DNA of 7,310 bases, from NCBI GenBank assembly GCA_964446285.1, contig CAYUNT010000212.1, positions 1 to 7,310 on the forward strand, written 5' to 3'. How positions within the stretch are numbered: the first letter of the stretch is position 1; each line of letters starts with the position of its first letter. The translations under genes and the position numbers were made by a program. This DNA is from CAYUNT01 sp964446285. GTDB lineage: Bacteria > Sumerlaeota > Sumerlaeia > SLMS01 > CAYUNT01. This document shows, in pieces, positions 6,557 through 7,310 of this stretch. Under the pieces are notes generated by a model. It saw only the letters and a program-made list of their open reading frames with translations, searched no databases and was not told where the DNA came from.

Positions 6557-7102
6557 TTAAAATTGCGATCCCAGGCGCGTGGTTTCGCACCAGGTGCGGA
6601 TGGTGTTCAGGCCCGAGCGTGTGAGCATCCACGAGCGCTCGAGCGCGGCCTTTTGCATGACGTCGTCCGGGCGCATCCAGAGAAGGTCTGTGATTTCCTC
6701 GGGCGGCGGCGCAAAGGGGCCGTCGTGGCGCGTTTCATATATCTCGATGAATTCCCAGTTGGTCAGCGGCGAGGCATTGAGTTTGGTCACGAAGTCGAGC
6801 GGCGCATCCACGCCCAGTTCCTCGCGAAATTCGCGCCGCGCCGCCTCTTCGTAGGTTTCCGCCACGCTGACATGTCCGCCCACAGAAACGTCCCAGTAAC
6901 CCGGATACGTTTCCTTGAGCAGGCTCCGGCGCTGCAGGAGGATTTGCCCTTGCGAATTGGATACAATGATATGAACCGCGCGGTGGCGCCACGCCCGCCG
7001 ATGCACTTCGGAGCGCGGCGCGGAGCTGATTTCGATGTCATTGGCATCCACGACCGGGAGTATTTCCTCCTGGAACGTGGCTGGAGATTGCTCGGGAGTC
7101 AT
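6557..7102 (-). CDS. NUDIX hydrolase, YfcD/IDI-like
   Basis: From the ATG at 7102 the protein is 181 residues, the usual size of this family. The Nudix box GX5EX7REUXEEXGU is intact at residues 76-98 (G76, E82, then REFREELGV at 90-98), so divalent-metal-dependent hydrolysis of a nucleoside-diphosphate-linked compound is expected; the substrate is not predictable. Features shared with the YfcD/IDI-like branch are EEILPVVDAND near the N-terminus, HRRAWRHRAVHI at 34-45, LLQRRS at 55-60 and YPGYWD..VGGHV at 66-78. The catalytic cysteine motif of isopentenyl-diphosphate isomerase is absent. The frame stays open to an ATG at 7273, but that extension runs through the 55-bp repeat and has no family match. 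An ATG at 7150 (GAG three bases upstream) is the main alternative start. It is the first gene of the co-oriented minus-strand series, 35 bases before a radical SAM gene. Confidence 0.9.
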   Translation of the reverse strand: MTPEQSPATFQEEILPVVDANDIEISSAPRSEVHRRAWRHRAVHIIVSNSQGQILLQRRSLLKETYPGYWDVSVGGHVSVAETYEEAARREFREELGVDAPLDFVTKLNASPLTNWEFIEIYETRHDGPFAPPPEEITDLLWMRPDDVMQKAALERSWMLTRSGLNTIRTWCETTRLGSQF

Positions 7103-7242
7103 AGGCAACTGCGGACTGCGATCCGCGAAAATCCTCGATTCTATATGCATTCCCTCATGTTCTCTCCATCCCTTCTTAGTTGTGAAGATTAGCATACTCC
7201 AGGGCGGCAAGGCAAGCGAAAGCCGCCAACCGCCTGCGCTAA

Positions 7243-7297
7243 CGACCAGGACAATTCCGTAAATGCTTCTCACGGGTTTTTAGGGGGATGCATAGGG
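7243..7297 (-). repeat. 55-bp dispersed repeat, right inverted copy
   Basis: Exact reverse complement of bases 1-55. The copy ends 13 bases before the right edge of the window, so both edges coincide with the same element. It lies about 140 bases upstream of the preferred start of the NUDIX gene, and the spurious N-terminal extension of that frame reads through it. If the element carried a promoter or a transcription stop, it would act on the minus-strand gene series from here. I see no clear -10/-35 pair inside it. Confidence 0.9.
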
Positions 7298-7310
7298 CTT
7301 TGCATTTCAG

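Noticed and set aside
6557..7102. NUDIX protein as isopentenyl-diphosphate isomerase
   Set aside because: The catalytic cysteine motif is missing and the protein fits the broader YfcD-like NUDIX group better.
7203..7227. GGCGGC/GCCGCC inverted repeat upstream of the NUDIX gene
   Set aside because: Only a six-base stem in GC-rich DNA with no T-tract; expected by chance.

Overview
The window reads as a bacterial chromosomal segment from an uncultured lineage. It has moderate-to-high GC, bacterial-style operon packing and several dispersed intergenic repeats. Two of these are short hairpins of the CACGGGCA-AGA-TGCCCGTG-CCACC kind, and one is a long A/G-rich inverted repeat. Such repeats are familiar from draft genomes of the PVC group (Planctomycetes, Verrucomicrobia, Lentisphaerae) and allied candidate phyla, so I lean that way with low confidence. 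No marker gene is present to fix the phylum.

Layout. Positions 1-612 contain no gene I can support. They hold a 55-bp repeat at the left edge, a doublet of hairpin repeats and a long leader. Positions 613-3045 (+) encode an exported beta-propeller protein with 14 FG-GAP-type repeats. Positions 3046-3176 lie between convergent genes and hold a 25-bp-stem inverted repeat. From there to the right edge everything runs on the minus strand. In transcription order the genes are a NUDIX hydrolase (7102 to 6557), two radical SAM enzymes (6521 to 5406 and 5401 to 4472, only 4 bases apart) and an AI-2E/PerM-type membrane protein (4367 to 3177). The right edge carries a second, inverted, base-perfect copy of the 55-bp repeat.

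How the genes work together. The two radical SAM proteins resemble the two biotin-synthase-like families (COG2516-like and COG1856-like) that I recall as the halves of the archaeal-type two-protein lipoyl synthase LipS1/LipS2. Their near-contact in one transcription unit supports a joint role, most plausibly sulfur insertion to make protein-bound lipoate. No octanoyl/lipoate transferase or lipoyl-accepting protein is in the window, so the substrate side is not visible. The NUDIX enzyme and the AI-2E protein are co-oriented, but nothing ties them mechanistically to lipoylation. The propeller protein is a separate exported or cell-surface product.

Main points for a second look are the pair of candidate LipS enzymes in a bacterial-looking context, the perfect inverted repeat bracketing the window, the hairpin doublet with compensatory stem changes, and the 14-repeat (2 x 7) propeller architecture. 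I found no CRISPR array, tRNA, rRNA, transposase, phage gene or clear defence system.
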